From Mesorhizobium sp. M7A.F.Ca.US.008.03.1.1 (GTDB taxonomy: Bacteria; Pseudomonadota; Alphaproteobacteria; Rhizobiales; Rhizobiaceae), in contig NZ_RZRU01000011.1 in the NCBI RefSeq assembly GCF_003997495.1, positions 159,707-223,706 of the forward strand: a DNA stretch of 64,000 bases, read 5' to 3'. The translations under genes were made by a program, and so were the position numbers. The notes beneath the pieces are model-generated. The model had not been told where the DNA came from. It saw nothing but the letters and a program-made list of their open reading frames with translations, and did not search any database. Of this stretch, positions 52,522 to 62,429 are shown in pieces (positions within the stretch are counted from its first letter, which is position 1; each line of letters begins with the position of its first letter).

Positions 52522-54483
52522 TTAGTCGAAGTCGAGCCGCGCCACAGCGTGGGCACCAAGCGTGATGACCCGATCTTCAAACGAACGCACAGAGTTTTCC
52601 ATGAAGCTCGGATCGGTTGCCGCTTGCTCGAACTGCCCGGCAGCAAGATGAACAATGCGGGCGCTGATCGTCGTGTCCGAAAGCTGCACTGACCGCGTTC
52701 TAAGAGTTAGGTTTGCAAGCCACAGCGTCGTCCGCCCGACCTTCCTGGCGGCAATTGCCGCGATGGTCCCGGCGACCGATGTCTCGACGGACAAGAGCGT
52801 CGCCCCGCAGAGCCGCGAGAGTCCGGCCATGACATGGAAAGACGGATAGATCGTTGGGCCATGTTGCTGGTCGTACCAGGGCTGCACAAAGTCGGCCTGC
52901 CTGTAGATGTGTCCGAACGGACCGGTCAGATCACCAAGTGCAACGGCCTCGACGCCATGATACGCACACGCCGCGACATAGCCGACGGTCCAAGCCGCAT
53001 TGAACAGTCCACGCTGCCGCGGATCGATGCGGCTGAGGCAAACGCGGCCATTCGCATCGTTCGGCGCGGTTGCCTTTCCGTAAGGGTTTTCCCGGCAGCC
53101 GAGCTGGCTCGGTCCAATGCGGATCGCCAGGTTCTCGCCCATGAAAGCGCGGGTCGAGCGAATAGTGTGAGGCAGCGCCTGCAGTGTCTCCATCACCGAG
53201 ACATCATCGGCGGCGTGAACGTTTGGGCAAGTGGTGAAGGTGACGTAGTCGAGCGCAGCGCTTGGCGGCCGCTTGCGGTTGAGTTCGGTGAAATAGGATG
53301 CCATGCCGCCGCCCAGAGCGACACCGGGAAAGGCCCGTCGCGCGGCGGCAAACGTTTCCTCGAAGGTAGGCATTGGCGGCCACACGGCGTCGGGCTGCAT
53401 CGACTTCATGTCTTGTACCGGAAAGACGGAAACCGCCTCCAGGTCGAGGCCAATGGCATGGACGGCCGCCGCAACCGGCTGCAATTCGCCCTCGGGTTCA
53501 AGCTTACCTTGGGTGATGATCTCGAGAACGACGCCCGCGCCGGTCAAACCTGCCAAGGCCGCATATCGTTCTAGTTCAGTTTGGCCATGTCCAAGCCGGA
53601 GATCGATCTGACAGACAATCCACCGGGGGCCCAAATGCCGAATGAGCTCGAGGTTGGCCACCGCATGCTGCGCCGCCTCGGCAGAAACGCCGACGCCGAT
53701 ACGGAGCATGTCCCCGATTTCCTCGCCGATCGCGAGCCGGATAGGAGAATCTTGGTCCTCAGACGTCCCGGCGGAAAAGTCTCCCGAGACGCGAAGCCTG
53801 ATGGCCTGCGTGAACCTCTCATGCTTGGTCAAGGTGTAGGGCCAGGGTCGTCGCAGCGGGCGCACGTAGGTCTTGTATGACGCGTCGGACCAGTTCCGCT
53901 GATCCTCCATTTCGAAGGTATCGCCTTCCATGGTGCAGGTGGCCCACACCGCAGGGGCAATTTCGTGCGACAACGAACGGATATCGGTAAAAGGACATCT
54001 CGGGTCGATGTAGTCAGGAAACACCGCCAGCTGCTCGCTGCCGTCCTCCTTCAGAACCTTTAACGGCTTGCCCGCTACATCAATGGGATGAAGGACGACG
54101 AAGCCTGTTCTGTTGGTCAGTAGATCGGTCTGCGGGTCCGCTTCCGCGACGAAGGACAGCGTACCGTCGCTGGCACCTTCAATCCGTGCCTGATAGACGA
54201 TGCAGCTGTTCGCGTCTGCGCATGTCCCTCGGTAGGAAACGCTGAAAGCTTCCGGCTTCTCGTCGATCCGGAGATTTTCGAGAGCCGGAGTGTAGGTTCC
54301 CCAGTTCTCGTCCCTTACGAGGAATGCGATCCCCCGCAGGACTTCGATGCCGCCGACACGCACATAGCGAAGTGCGCCATTGTCGAACTCGACAGACAGC
54401 GTTCCCGCCCGCAGTATCCGCGACGGCGGGCTAGGCTGTTCGGTTCCACATAGACGGAATGCTTGTGCTAGCTGCTCGGTCAT
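52522..54483 (-). CDS. D-apionate lactonase-like (ApnL family) protein
   Basis: The 653-residue protein fits my memory of the ApnL family: [22 protein letters not shown] near 24, [15 protein letters not shown] near 51, [11 protein letters not shown] near 122, and [20 protein letters not shown] near 190. ApnL opens the lactone of D-apionate, an acid from the plant sugar apiose. No ApnO, kinase or RuBisCO-like partner is adjacent, so the substrate here may be a different sugar-acid lactone. It is the last gene of the catabolic operon, overlapping the ATPase stop by four bases. Confidence 0.6.
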   Translation of the reverse strand: MTEQLAQAFRLCGTEQPSPPSRILRAGTLSVEFDNGALRYVRVGGIEVLRGIAFLVRDENWGTYTPALENLRIDEKPEAFSVSYRGTCADANSCIVYQARIEGASDGTLSFVAEADPQTDLLTNRTGFVVLHPIDVAGKPLKVLKEDGSEQLAVFPDYIDPRCPFTDIRSLSHEIAPAVWATCTMEGDTFEMEDQRNWSDASYKTYVRPLRRPWPYTLTKHERFTQAIRLRVSGDFSAGTSEDQDSPIRLAIGEEIGDMLRIGVGVSAEAAQHAVANLELIRHLGPRWIVCQIDLRLGHGQTELERYAALAGLTGAGVVLEIITQGKLEPEGELQPVAAAVHAIGLDLEAVSVFPVQDMKSMQPDAVWPPMPTFEETFAAARRAFPGVALGGGMASYFTELNRKRPPSAALDYVTFTTCPNVHAADDVSVMETLQALPHTIRSTRAFMGENLAIRIGPSQLGCRENPYGKATAPNDANGRVCLSRIDPRQRGLFNAAWTVGYVAACAYHGVEAVALGDLTGPFGHIYRQADFVQPWYDQQHGPTIYPSFHVMAGLSRLCGATLLSVETSVAGTIAAIAARKVGRTTLWLANLTLRTRSVQLSDTTISARIVHLAAGQFEQAATDPSFMENSVRSFEDRVITLGAHAVARLDFD

Positions 54484-55574
54484 AGGGCGCGTTCGCTCAG
54501 GGCGTCGAAAATGGAAGCACGGCTCATGTTGATATCGATCGGCAGGCTTTCGCCGGGGCGGCTTACGTCATGAGCCTGCAGTTCCGCCATCACCGGCGCG
54601 CCCGAGAGCCGGAAGGTGGCGTAGCTGCGCGAGCCGGTTGGCTGTAGAAGGTCGATCGTCGCTTCCTGCCGGAACATGCCCTCTGCCGGCTTCTCACCCC
54701 GCGCGCGGGTCATATGTTCCGGCCGCAGCCCCAGCAGGACGGCCTGGCCATCCGTCGCACCGTCAAGGTTGCGGCCTGGAGCGACCGGCAGCAGAAGATC
54801 GGAGAGCCGTATGGCGGCGACGCTGCCGCTTAGAGCCAGCGTGCCAGCCAGGAAGTTCATGCGCGGAGAGCCGAGAAAACCGGCCACGAAGGTGGAGGCC
54901 GGGCGCTCGAACAGATCCAGAGGCGTTCCCTGCTGCTCGATCACCCCGTCGCGCATCAGCACAATGCGATCGGCCAGCGTCATCGCCTCGATCTGGTCAT
55001 GCGTGACGTAGATCATCGTCGTGGCGATGTCCTGGTGGAGGCGCTTGATTTCTCCGCGCATCTCGTCGCGCAACTGGGCATCGAGGTTGGAAAGCGGTTC
55101 GTCGAAAAGGAAGATTCGCGGGTTGCGGACGATGGCTCGGCCAATGGCGACGCGCTGACGCTGCCCGCCGGACAATTGCCGCGGAAAGCGCCCGAGCAGC
55201 GGGGTAATGCCGAGCATCCGCGCCGCCTCGCCGACGCGCGTCTCGACCTCGGCCTTCGGCATCTTGCGCGCCTTTAGACCGAAGCCGATGTTCTTGGCCA
55301 CTGTCATGTGCGGATAGAGTGCGTAGTCCTGGAATACCATCGCCACGTCGCGGTCGCGCGGCCTGAAATCGTTGACGACCTCGCCGCCGATTTCGATCGT
55401 GCCTTCCGAAATCTCCTCAAGGCCCGCGATGGTCCGCAGCAGCGTGCTCTTGCCGCAACCAGATGGCCCGACGAGAACGGTGAACTCGCCATCGCGTATA
55501 TCGAGATCGATGCCACGCACTGCGTGGAACGTGCCGTAGCGCTTGTGCAGCCCGGTGATCTTCACTTCGGCCAT
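54480..55574 (-). CDS. sugar ABC transporter ATP-binding protein (UgpC/MsmK type)
   Basis: The 364-residue ATPase has Walker [10 protein letters not shown] near 38, signature [27 protein letters not shown] (Walker B) near 135, the switch His in [10 protein letters not shown], and a C-terminal TOBE-type regulatory half (about 240-360). This is the CUT1 type that energises two permeases for oligosaccharides or sugar phosphates. It lies 10 bp after the inner permease gene. Confidence 0.93.
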   Translation of the reverse strand: MAEVKITGLHKRYGTFHAVRGIDLDIRDGEFTVLVGPSGCGKSTLLRTIAGLEEISEGTIEIGGEVVNDFRPRDRDVAMVFQDYALYPHMTVAKNIGFGLKARKMPKAEVETRVGEAARMLGITPLLGRFPRQLSGGQRQRVAIGRAIVRNPRIFLFDEPLSNLDAQLRDEMRGEIKRLHQDIATTMIYVTHDQIEAMTLADRIVLMRDGVIEQQGTPLDLFERPASTFVAGFLGSPRMNFLAGTLALSGSVAAIRLSDLLLPVAPGRNLDGATDGQAVLLGLRPEHMTRARGEKPAEGMFRQEATIDLLQPTGSRSYATFRLSGAPVMAELQAHDVSRPGESLPIDINMSRASIFDALSERAL

Positions 55575-55584
55575 GTCGGTGGTC

Positions 55585-56433
55585 CTAACCGCGAACGGCG
55601 CCGAGCGTCAGCCCGCGCACCAGATGTCGTTGAGCCAGCACGCCAAGTGCGATCGACGGCACGAGGGAGACAATGGCGAGCGCCGCAGCCTCGCCGTATT
55701 GCGCGCCCTGGAAGCCGATGAAGGCGCGAAATACGGTCGGCAGTGTAAAGGCCGTGCGGCTGGTGAGGATCAGCGCGAAGAAGAATTCCGTCCAGCAGGC
55801 GATAAAGGCGAAGACCGCTGCCGCGACGATGCCGGGTGCGGCGAGCGGCACGGCGACGCGCCAGAACGCTTCCCATCGTGTGCAGCCATCGACGAGCGCG
55901 GCCTCCTCCATCGACTTCGGCATGCCGCGGAAATAGGCGAACATCATCCACACCGATACCGGCAGCGTGAAGACGGTGTAGGCGATGATCAGCCCGACAT
56001 GCGTGTCGTAGAGTCCGACCTGGCGATAAATCAAGAACACCGGCAGGACGATTCCGATCGGCGGCAGGAATCGCTGCGATAGGACCCAGAAGGACAGGTG
56101 CTGGCCGCCCGTGTTATAGCGCGCCAGGCTGTAGGCCATCAGCGTGCCGAGCAGCGCCGACAGCACCGTGGCCGAAAGCGAAATGATCAGACTGTTGATC
56201 AGCCCGTCGAGCCCACGATAGGTGAACAGCGCCGCCTTGTAGTGGACGAGCGTCGGAGCGCTAGGGAACCAGACCGGCGGGACTGTCAGGTAGTCGTCGC
56301 TCGGCTTGATCGACGTGTTGAACATCCAGTAGAGCGGCCACAACACGAAGATCAAGAAGAAGCCGAGCAGCAGGATACGGCCGAACGGGATCGAGCGGCG
56401 CTTCCTGCGACGGGCGGGTGCTACGGCGGCCAT
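55585..56433 (-). CDS. sugar ABC transporter permease, MalG/UgpE type
   Basis: The 282-residue protein has six predicted helices and the EAA loop ([20 protein letters not shown] near 182) facing the ATPase. I start it at the ATG at 56433 (MAAVAP), which overlaps the stop of the upstream permease (TGATG). The open extension to 57096 reads through the other permease in another frame and is rejected. Confidence 0.92.
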   Translation of the reverse strand: MAAVAPARRRKRRSIPFGRILLLGFFLIFVLWPLYWMFNTSIKPSDDYLTVPPVWFPSAPTLVHYKAALFTYRGLDGLINSLIISLSATVLSALLGTLMAYSLARYNTGGQHLSFWVLSQRFLPPIGIVLPVFLIYRQVGLYDTHVGLIIAYTVFTLPVSVWMMFAYFRGMPKSMEEAALVDGCTRWEAFWRVAVPLAAPGIVAAAVFAFIACWTEFFFALILTSRTAFTLPTVFRAFIGFQGAQYGEAAALAIVSLVPSIALGVLAQRHLVRGLTLGAVRG

Positions 56434-57371
56434 CAGACCGGCTCCGTCTTCAGGAGACGCCGAACCAGCAGCGTCACGACGAAAGCGGTGAAGATCAGGA
56501 ACAACCAGCTTCCGGCGGTCGCCTGCGACAGGTGGAACTGCGTGAATCCTACCGTGTAGAGATAGTATGACGCCGTGTACGTCTGTGTGCCCGGTCCACC
56601 GCCCGTCATAATGAAGATCGTATCGAACATGCGGATCGCATCGAGCAGCCGAAACGTCAGCGCCAACATGATCATGGGCCCGAGATGCGGCACGGTGATC
56701 GCCCAGAACGCCTGCCAGGCGCTGACGCCGTCGAGTTCCGCCGCCTCGTATAAGTTCGGAGGGATGGCAGTGAGCCCGGCAAGCAGGATGACGAACATGA
56801 ACGGGGTCCACTGCCAGACGTCGGCAATGATCAGCGAGAAATAGAGCCACGGGCTTTCGGTCATCCAGCCGATCGTGACTTCCTGTCCGAGCAGTTGCGT
56901 CAGTATGTAGTTGGTTGGCCCGAACGGGCGCTGCAGCAGCAGCGTCCAGGCCTGGCCGACGATGACCGGGCTGATGAACAGCGGCACGATTAGGATCGAC
57001 ATGATTACGCCGCGCCCGGGAAAGCTCCGCACCATGGTGAGCGCCACGAGCAATCCGAGAACGAACTCGATGGCGACGCTGACTGCGGAGAGCCAAGCGG
57101 TGAGGAAAAGCGACCAGCGCGCAACGGGATCGAAGATGACCCGTGAGAAATTTTTCAGTCCGACGAAGGCGTGGCCCGGCACCTGGAAATCATAGTTGAT
57201 GAACGACACGACGAGCGAGAACAGCAGCGGGTAGATCGACAGCGCCAAAATCAAAAGGACGGCAGGCGCGACCAGCAGCCATTTGAAATTGCGGTCGGCC
57301 CAGCGCGCGAAGCGAGAGAGTTTTGGCGGCGCGCCAGCAGCAGTCATCCGGGTGATGGTGGTGGTTTGCAT
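56433..57371 (-). CDS. sugar ABC transporter permease, MalF/UgpA type
   Basis: The 312-residue protein has six helices, the first at about residues 31-52, and the EAA loop NLYEAAELDGVSAWQAFWAI near 207. A motif FDTIFIMTGGGPGTQT near 254 is usual for MalF-type partners. It forms the membrane channel with the MalG-type protein encoded next. It lies 213 bp downstream of the binding-protein gene, with a repeat in the gap. Confidence 0.92.
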   Translation of the reverse strand: MQTTTITRMTAAGAPPKLSRFARWADRNFKWLLVAPAVLLILALSIYPLLFSLVVSFINYDFQVPGHAFVGLKNFSRVIFDPVARWSLFLTAWLSAVSVAIEFVLGLLVALTMVRSFPGRGVIMSILIVPLFISPVIVGQAWTLLLQRPFGPTNYILTQLLGQEVTIGWMTESPWLYFSLIIADVWQWTPFMFVILLAGLTAIPPNLYEAAELDGVSAWQAFWAITVPHLGPMIMLALTFRLLDAIRMFDTIFIMTGGGPGTQTYTASYYLYTVGFTQFHLSQATAGSWLFLIFTAFVVTLLVRRLLKTEPV

Positions 57372-57502
57372 GAGGACCGCGACTATCTAGCGTACTGGCG
57401 GTAGGCGGAATGTTTCGTGCGTCTGCACTGCCCCTGATGCGCCTGCCGGCACCTTCCCACCGCAAACGGCGGCGAGAAGGACGAAGCGGCTACGCTGGCG
57501 GA

Positions 57503-57550
57503 CCCCTCTCCCCGTTCGTCGGGGGGAGAGGCTAGGAGTGAGGGGCGGCG
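57503..57550. repeat. intergenic inverted repeat (rhizobial type)
   Basis: CCTCTCCCCG (57505-57514) pairs with CGGGGGGAGAGG (57520-57531) around a five-base loop, followed by GAGTGAGGGGCGGCGCG. I recognise this as a dispersed intergenic motif of rhizobial genomes. It lies between the binding-protein and permease genes. The resulting stem could trim the transcript so that the binding protein is made in excess, a frequent design in ABC operons. Confidence 0.5.
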
Positions 57551-57584
57551 CGAAACGAAAAACATCCAGCGTTCCCGATTGCCG

Positions 57585-59240
57585 CTACAGCTTAACCGCC
57601 AAGCCGAGTTTCTCCACGGTATTCTCCGCGGTTGCTCCCGGCAGTTTCAGGAACTCTGTGTAGAACGCCTTCTGCGAGTCCACGCCAAGCCTATCCGTGG
57701 TCTCGTTCCACTCCGCCGCCGCTGTCTCAAGTGAGGCTTTCGGATCGGCGCCGGCCCAGACCGCCGTGCACATGCGGTCGAGGCTTAAGAAATAATCCTG
57801 CGCGCCGGGCATGATCGGATCGAGGAGACCGACATTGGCCGAGTTGTTGAGGTTGATAAGGTACTCCTTGGCCCCTGGGAACAGCCCGCCATACAGATCC
57901 GACTTGTAGTGCGAGATGCGGTAGGGATCACGCAGCGCATAGGGGAGCATGACGCGGGCAAGCGAGACCTCAGGCGAGGTGACCCACTGCATGAACAGGT
58001 AGGACGCCTCGAGGTTCGCCGAATCGGCCGCCAGCGCCTTATTGTAGCCGACTGCATGCTCCGGATTGCCTGGGACGACCGCATACCCGACCTTTCCGGC
58101 GATCTGCGATTTCGGGATGAAGTTGATCGCGGTCGCCGATTGCGAGTAGTTTCCTGCCATGCGGCCAGTCGGCGGCCACGAATAGATCATCGCCACCTTG
58201 CCGGTCAGAAACGCGGCCCAGAGCGACACCGCGTCGAGTTCGTTGTTCCCCGGGATCGAGGCCGCGTTGGAGGCCTTCATGCTCGTCAGTGTTGCTACGC
58301 CGGCATCCGATACCAGCCCGGCCTTCATGTCGTCGCCGAACAGCTTGCCGCCATTGGCGCGGAACTGCTGAAGGAAATCAAACTGGTTGCCCGGGCTGCC
58401 TGCCTTGCGGAAATGCCCGGCGCCATACACGTTCGGCGCCATCTGATCGGTGATGAACTGCGCGATCTGGTTGTACTCGGCCCATGTCTTGGGTGGTTCC
58501 AGCTTCGCGTTGAATTTCGCCTGATAGGCCTCCATCAACTTCGGATCTTCGAAGATGTCTTTGCGGTAGTAGAGCGCAAAGATGTCACCGTCGTCGAAGA
58601 AGCCCCAGATCTTGCCCTTGTAGGTCGGCAGTGACTTATAGAGCGGATGGAAGTCCTCGAAGTCCTTCATGTTCATGTATTTCGCGATGAAGTCGTCGAG
58701 CGGTGCGATCACGCCACCATCGGCCAGCGAAGGCGTCCAGGCAGGTGAGATGTCGAGCACGTCGTAGGCGCCCGAGCTGGCGATGTGTTCGGCGACCGCC
58801 TTCGAATACTGGTCCGGATTGGACAGCTCGACGACGTTCATCTTCGTGCCGGTGAGCTGTTCCCACATCGGGCCGCTGAAGTTGCGCGGGTCGAGCGCCT
58901 GAAGTCCTGCCTCGGACGTCATGTTGATCGTCACACCGGGAAACTTTTTGGCGGCCTCGGTAGCGCGGAAGGCCGAACCGTTGGCCGGCCCCTCAGTAGA
59001 GGCTTTCAACGCAAGGGCCTGTGCCTGGCCGAGCGGTGAAGCCGCATCGGCGAGTTCCAGCTTCTGTTGCGCCATCGCCCAGTCAGTCATCATGCCGAGG
59101 ATCGGCCCGGACGCGGCCAGCATGCCGGTCATCTGGCCGAAACGAGTAATGAAGCTTCGGCGGGTGGATTCACCCTTTAGCAATGCGTCGACCTCTGCTT
59201 CGAGGCCGGCCTGAAAATCACGTCTATCACGATCATTCAT
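57585..59240 (-). CDS. extracellular solute-binding protein of sugar ABC transporter
   Basis: The 551-residue protein has a Tat motif (STRRSFITRFGQ near residue 25) after an unusually long acidic n-region and a mature body of the family-1 binding-protein type (GAYDVLDISPAWTPSLADGG near 160; FDFLQQFRANGGKLFGDD near 290). It is longer than most (about 430 residues) and belongs to a less common Tat-dependent subgroup. With the two permeases and the ATPase it makes a complete importer. The preferred ligand is unknown. Confidence 0.9.
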   Translation of the reverse strand: MNDRDRRDFQAGLEAEVDALLKGESTRRSFITRFGQMTGMLAASGPILGMMTDWAMAQQKLELADAASPLGQAQALALKASTEGPANGSAFRATEAAKKFPGVTINMTSEAGLQALDPRNFSGPMWEQLTGTKMNVVELSNPDQYSKAVAEHIASSGAYDVLDISPAWTPSLADGGVIAPLDDFIAKYMNMKDFEDFHPLYKSLPTYKGKIWGFFDDGDIFALYYRKDIFEDPKLMEAYQAKFNAKLEPPKTWAEYNQIAQFITDQMAPNVYGAGHFRKAGSPGNQFDFLQQFRANGGKLFGDDMKAGLVSDAGVATLTSMKASNAASIPGNNELDAVSLWAAFLTGKVAMIYSWPPTGRMAGNYSQSATAINFIPKSQIAGKVGYAVVPGNPEHAVGYNKALAADSANLEASYLFMQWVTSPEVSLARVMLPYALRDPYRISHYKSDLYGGLFPGAKEYLINLNNSANVGLLDPIMPGAQDYFLSLDRMCTAVWAGADPKASLETAAAEWNETTDRLGVDSQKAFYTEFLKLPGATAENTVEKLGLAVKL

Positions 59241-59376
59241 GGTCTTGCTCCTCCCATTCGGTGGCTGCGTTCATCGCGGCGACCGCTTCCTTTGCTTCAC
59301 TCGCCCGCGGCGCGGCGGTCGAGCTCCCCTCCATTAACCGTCGTAACGATTGCGGCGGCGCGCCGAATTCTCCCTT

Positions 59377-60429
59377 CTACGATCCCAGGCGGGCGGCAAA
59401 ACCAGCCAGCCGCTTCTTCCATGTGTTGCTCGACAACACCTCGCGATTGACCACGCCGCGCGGCTCGCGGCCGTGTTGCACCTCGATCACCGCCTTGACG
59501 TCTGCCGCGCCGTTGCCGGCAAAGCATTGATCGGTCCAGCATAGCGCGTGCGGTGTCAGGATGACGTTGTCGAGTGTCAGGATAGGGTCATCCGCGTCCG
59601 GCGGCTCTTGCTCGAGTACGTCGAGTCCCGCCCCGGCAATCCGACGCTCCTGAAGCACTTTGGTCAACGCTTTCTGATCGACGATCGGGCCGCGCGCCGT
59701 GTTGATTAAGTAAGCCGCAGACTTCATCAGACCGAGGCGCTCTGCACTGACGATATGGCGTGTCTCGGGCGTCAGTGGACAACTCACAGACAGAACATCG
59801 GCGCGACGAAAAAGGTCGTCCATTCCGACCAAGTCGATCCCAAGTTCAGCGGCAACGGCCTTGTCCGCGAAAGGGTCATGCGCAATGAATTTCATGTCAA
59901 ACGGTCTGGCCATGCGAAACACTTCGGCGCCGATATTGCCGATCCCGAGCGAGCCCAGCGTACGGCCAACCAGCCCGATCCCCATATGGTCCGACCGCTT
60001 GTTGAAGGTTTCCGGTCCGCCTCGCGTCAGCCTGTCCTTGATCATCAGCTTGCCAGTCAGCGCCAGCATCAGCGTGATCACCGATATCGCGACGGGCCGC
60101 CGCACGCCATCGGGCGTTATCACGAGAGCAATGCCCGCTTTGGTGCAGGCCTCGACATCGACGGTATCGTAGCCGACCCCGAAGCGGGCGACCACGCCGA
60201 GGCGCCCATTCTTTGGCACGCTGGTCGCATCGAACCGATAAGCGAGCAGGATCAGCGCGTCGAAATCTTCAAGCTGTTCGGCGCGCATCGGATTGCTTGC
60301 TTCAAGAAACACCATCTCGACGCCGGGAGCATTGCGCAGCGGCTCAAGGTCGAAATCTGGATAGGTAGGGGAACCATCCGACTTTCGGAAATCTCCGGAG
60401 AGCGCTACCCTGAACTTTGTATTTGCCAT
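59377..60429 (-). CDS. D-isomer-specific 2-hydroxyacid dehydrogenase
   Basis: The 350-residue protein has the Rossmann NAD site GRTLGSLGIGNIGAEVFRMA near 160. Catalytic residues lie in NTARGPIVDQ (Arg region), AGLDVLEQEPP (Glu) and LTPHALCWTD (His). It would oxidise or reduce a 2-hydroxy/2-keto acid, perhaps a glycerate-type product of the neighbouring aldolase. I start it at 60429 (MANTKF), with GGGCGGG upstream; it lies 14 bp after the aldolase gene. Confidence 0.9.
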   Translation of the reverse strand: MANTKFRVALSGDFRKSDGSPTYPDFDLEPLRNAPGVEMVFLEASNPMRAEQLEDFDALILLAYRFDATSVPKNGRLGVVARFGVGYDTVDVEACTKAGIALVITPDGVRRPVAISVITLMLALTGKLMIKDRLTRGGPETFNKRSDHMGIGLVGRTLGSLGIGNIGAEVFRMARPFDMKFIAHDPFADKAVAAELGIDLVGMDDLFRRADVLSVSCPLTPETRHIVSAERLGLMKSAAYLINTARGPIVDQKALTKVLQERRIAGAGLDVLEQEPPDADDPILTLDNVILTPHALCWTDQCFAGNGAADVKAVIEVQHGREPRGVVNREVLSSNTWKKRLAGFAARLGS

Positions 60430-60443
60430 CGTCCCGCCCGCCC

Positions 60444-61220
60444 TCACTTGCACCCGGCGCGTAGTTTCGAGAGCGCGTCCGACATGGCGTCGTGAAAAAC
60501 CCAGACGTCACCGGAATAACAGATGAAATCGAAGCCCTGCCCGTAGTAGTCGGTCCCTTGCTGCACATTTGGCACTAGCCGCCCGAGCGACTTGTTGTGC
60601 TTTTTAGCGGCCCGGATGACGTCGTCGATGGCGCCGATGAATATTGGGTTGGTGAAGTCGCCCGGAATGCCGAGCGAGACCGAAAGGTCGAAATGCCCAA
60701 CCCACAGGCAGTCGACGCCTTCGAGCGCCGCGATGCCGTCGATGTTCTTCACGCCGTCGGCGGTTTCGATCAGACAGATGAACGCCGAGCGACTGTTGGC
60801 CTCTCCGAACTTGTCCGCCACCGAACCCGGCCTGTAACGGTCGTGTGCAATCTGGAGTGCCACGCCGCGCGCCCCGACCGGGTGATACTTCATCGAATTG
60901 ATGATGTGTTGTGCCTGCTCGACAGTGCTGACCATCGGGGCGATCAGGCCCTCGGCGCCCATGTCCATGGCGCGGGCGAGGAAATGATAATCCTGCGAAG
61001 GCACGCGAACCATCATCGGTAGGTCGGCCGCCTCGAAATAACGCACAACACTTTTGAAGGTCTCCATGCTGAAGCCGGAATGCTCCATGTCGAAGAAGAC
61101 AAAGTCGCAGCCCGCCGACTTTAGTATGTGACCAATGCCGGGCGTCGCGAACTCGGCAACGAGCGTGCCGAGCTTGACCCTTCGGTGCGTCGTCATGTCT
61201 CTCAAGGCACTATCAGCCAT
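60444..61220 (-). CDS. HpcH/HpaI-family aldolase
   Basis: The 258-residue TIM-barrel protein has FFDMEHSGFSMET near 42, MVRVPSQDYHFLARAMDMGA near 70, the Glu metal ligand in IETADGVKNI near 151, and GHFDLSVSLGIPG near 171. HpaI aldolases cleave 4-hydroxy-2-ketoacids to pyruvate and an aldehyde. In this operon the product could be fed to the 2-hydroxyacid dehydrogenase. The exact substrate is not known. Confidence 0.9.
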   Translation of the reverse strand: MADSALRDMTTHRRVKLGTLVAEFATPGIGHILKSAGCDFVFFDMEHSGFSMETFKSVVRYFEAADLPMMVRVPSQDYHFLARAMDMGAEGLIAPMVSTVEQAQHIINSMKYHPVGARGVALQIAHDRYRPGSVADKFGEANSRSAFICLIETADGVKNIDGIAALEGVDCLWVGHFDLSVSLGIPGDFTNPIFIGAIDDVIRAAKKHNKSLGRLVPNVQQGTDYYGQGFDFICYSGDVWVFHDAMSDALSKLRAGCK

Positions 61221-61277
61221 TTCAATCCTCCCCTGGTCGCGCCGCTCCCCCGGCTTCCTGCGACCTAGTTGTTACGT

Positions 61278-61583
61278 TCAGCTCGATCCCTCGCATACCA
61301 ATGCCGCGCGGATGATCTTCTTCTCATTGAGCAGGGGCGCGCTCTGCGCGTCGAAATTTAGGAAATGCGGTGTGCGACAATGATATTCGAAAGCCGCCGC
61401 ATCATCATAGATCTCATATATCAGGATGCGACCCGGTTCCTCCTCCGGCTCGACCACGTCGAAACGCCGGCAGCCTGGTTCATCCCGCACGGAGGCGGTC
61501 GCGTTGGCATCGATCATCGGCCGGAACGCGGCAAGCGCCCCTTCCTTCAGACGGAAATCGACGATAATCACGAAGCCGCTCAA
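61278..61583 (-). CDS. ABM-family (YgiN-like) monooxygenase or isomerase
   Basis: The 101-residue protein is a single dimeric ferredoxin-like alpha+beta barrel with FVIIVDFRLKEGALAAFRPM at the start and EPGCRRFDVVEPEEEPGRIL in the middle, the antibiotic-biosynthesis-monooxygenase pattern. Family members oxidise quinols or act on small acids without cofactor. Its ATG overlaps the GntR stop (ATGA), so it is translationally coupled to the regulator. Its part in sugar-acid metabolism is unclear. Confidence 0.85.
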   Translation of the reverse strand: MSGFVIIVDFRLKEGALAAFRPMIDANATASVRDEPGCRRFDVVEPEEEPGRILIYEIYDDAAAFEYHCRTPHFLNFDAQSAPLLNEKKIIRAALVCEGSS

Positions 61584-62296
61584 CGTGCCGCCTCCACCAC
61601 TTTCGCATATCGGCGGGCGACATGTTCGAGATGGTCGCGCATTGCGCGTTCGGACCGCTCCGGATCGCGCGCGGCGATTGCCATGAATATACGCTCGTGC
61701 GCCTTGTAAGCCTCTTCAGCCTCACCGGGACTCGCTGCAAGCGTCGTGCGACGTTGCTCCAGCAGCCATTCGGCAAGTGCCGCATGGATTGCCGTGAAAA
61801 TCGAATTACGCATCATCAGCGCGAGCACGTAGTGGAAGTCCACATCGGTCCGTTCGAATCGCTTCAGGTCACCAAGCGACTGGCGGTTGGCCTCGAGCGC
61901 CTCGGCGAGGGCCTCGATATCCTCCTTGGTCGCGTGCAAGGCCGCGTTTCGCGCCAAGCCGATCTCGAAGAAGATGCGGGCATTCTGAAAATCCTGGACT
62001 CCGCCCGGCGCCGCAATCATGTGCCGCGCCGGCCCGGCCAACGCGTCGATAACGAATTGCGGCGTTGGGCGGGTAACGCGGGCGCGCTCCCCGGACCTTA
62101 CCTCGACAAGGCCCATCTTACTCAGGCGAACAAGCGCCTCTCGGATCGAAGGCCGGCCTACCCCGTACTGCCGCATGAGCTCCCGCTCCGATGGGAGCCG
62201 GTCGGCTTCCTTCAACTCGCCATCACAGATCAGCCGCTCGATGTGGCCGGCCACCTCGTCCGAAAGTTTCCGCTGCTTAATCTGAATACCAATCAC
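61580..62296 (-). CDS. GntR/FadR-family regulator
   Basis: The 238-residue protein has a GntR winged helix (LPSERELMRQYGVGRPSIREALVRL near 30) and a C-terminal FCD domain (DFHYVLALMMRNSIFTAIHAAL near 155; DHLEHVARRYAKV near 220) which binds an acidic metabolite. I start it at the GTG at 62296 (MIGIQIK...) since homology begins there; the open frame to 62440 crosses the operator. It heads the operon and probably represses it. Confidence 0.85.
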   Translation of the reverse strand: MIGIQIKQRKLSDEVAGHIERLICDGELKEADRLPSERELMRQYGVGRPSIREALVRLSKMGLVEVRSGERARVTRPTPQFVIDALAGPARHMIAAPGGVQDFQNARIFFEIGLARNAALHATKEDIEALAEALEANRQSLGDLKRFERTDVDFHYVLALMMRNSIFTAIHAALAEWLLEQRRTTLAASPGEAEEAYKAHERIFMAIAARDPERSERAMRDHLEHVARRYAKVVEAAR

Positions 62297-62297
62297 T

Positions 62298-62318
62298 CTG
62301 GTGTACCTGTTATACCAG
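62298..62318 (-). promoter_or_regulatory. GntR-type operator next to the regulator start
   Basis: CTGGTGTACCTGTTATACCAG (21 bp on the plus strand; 16 of 21 positions are symmetric) has the TGGT/ACCA arms typical of FadR-subfamily sites. It ends one base before the predicted GTG start of the regulator, so binding would block its own expression and that of the operon behind it. Confidence 0.5.
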
Positions 62319-62429
62319 TGTTCTAAAACGCTATTGCGATAAAATTGGAATGTCAATTGCAACTCGCATCCCGGCGAATTTTGCGCTCCTGGCACGATCG
62401 GTCCGATCAAACACAGCGGGATCATCATG

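Noticed and set aside
56434..57096. Extension of the MalG-type permease
   Set aside because: It overlaps the MalF-type permease in another frame; the TGATG overlap at 56433 marks the true start.
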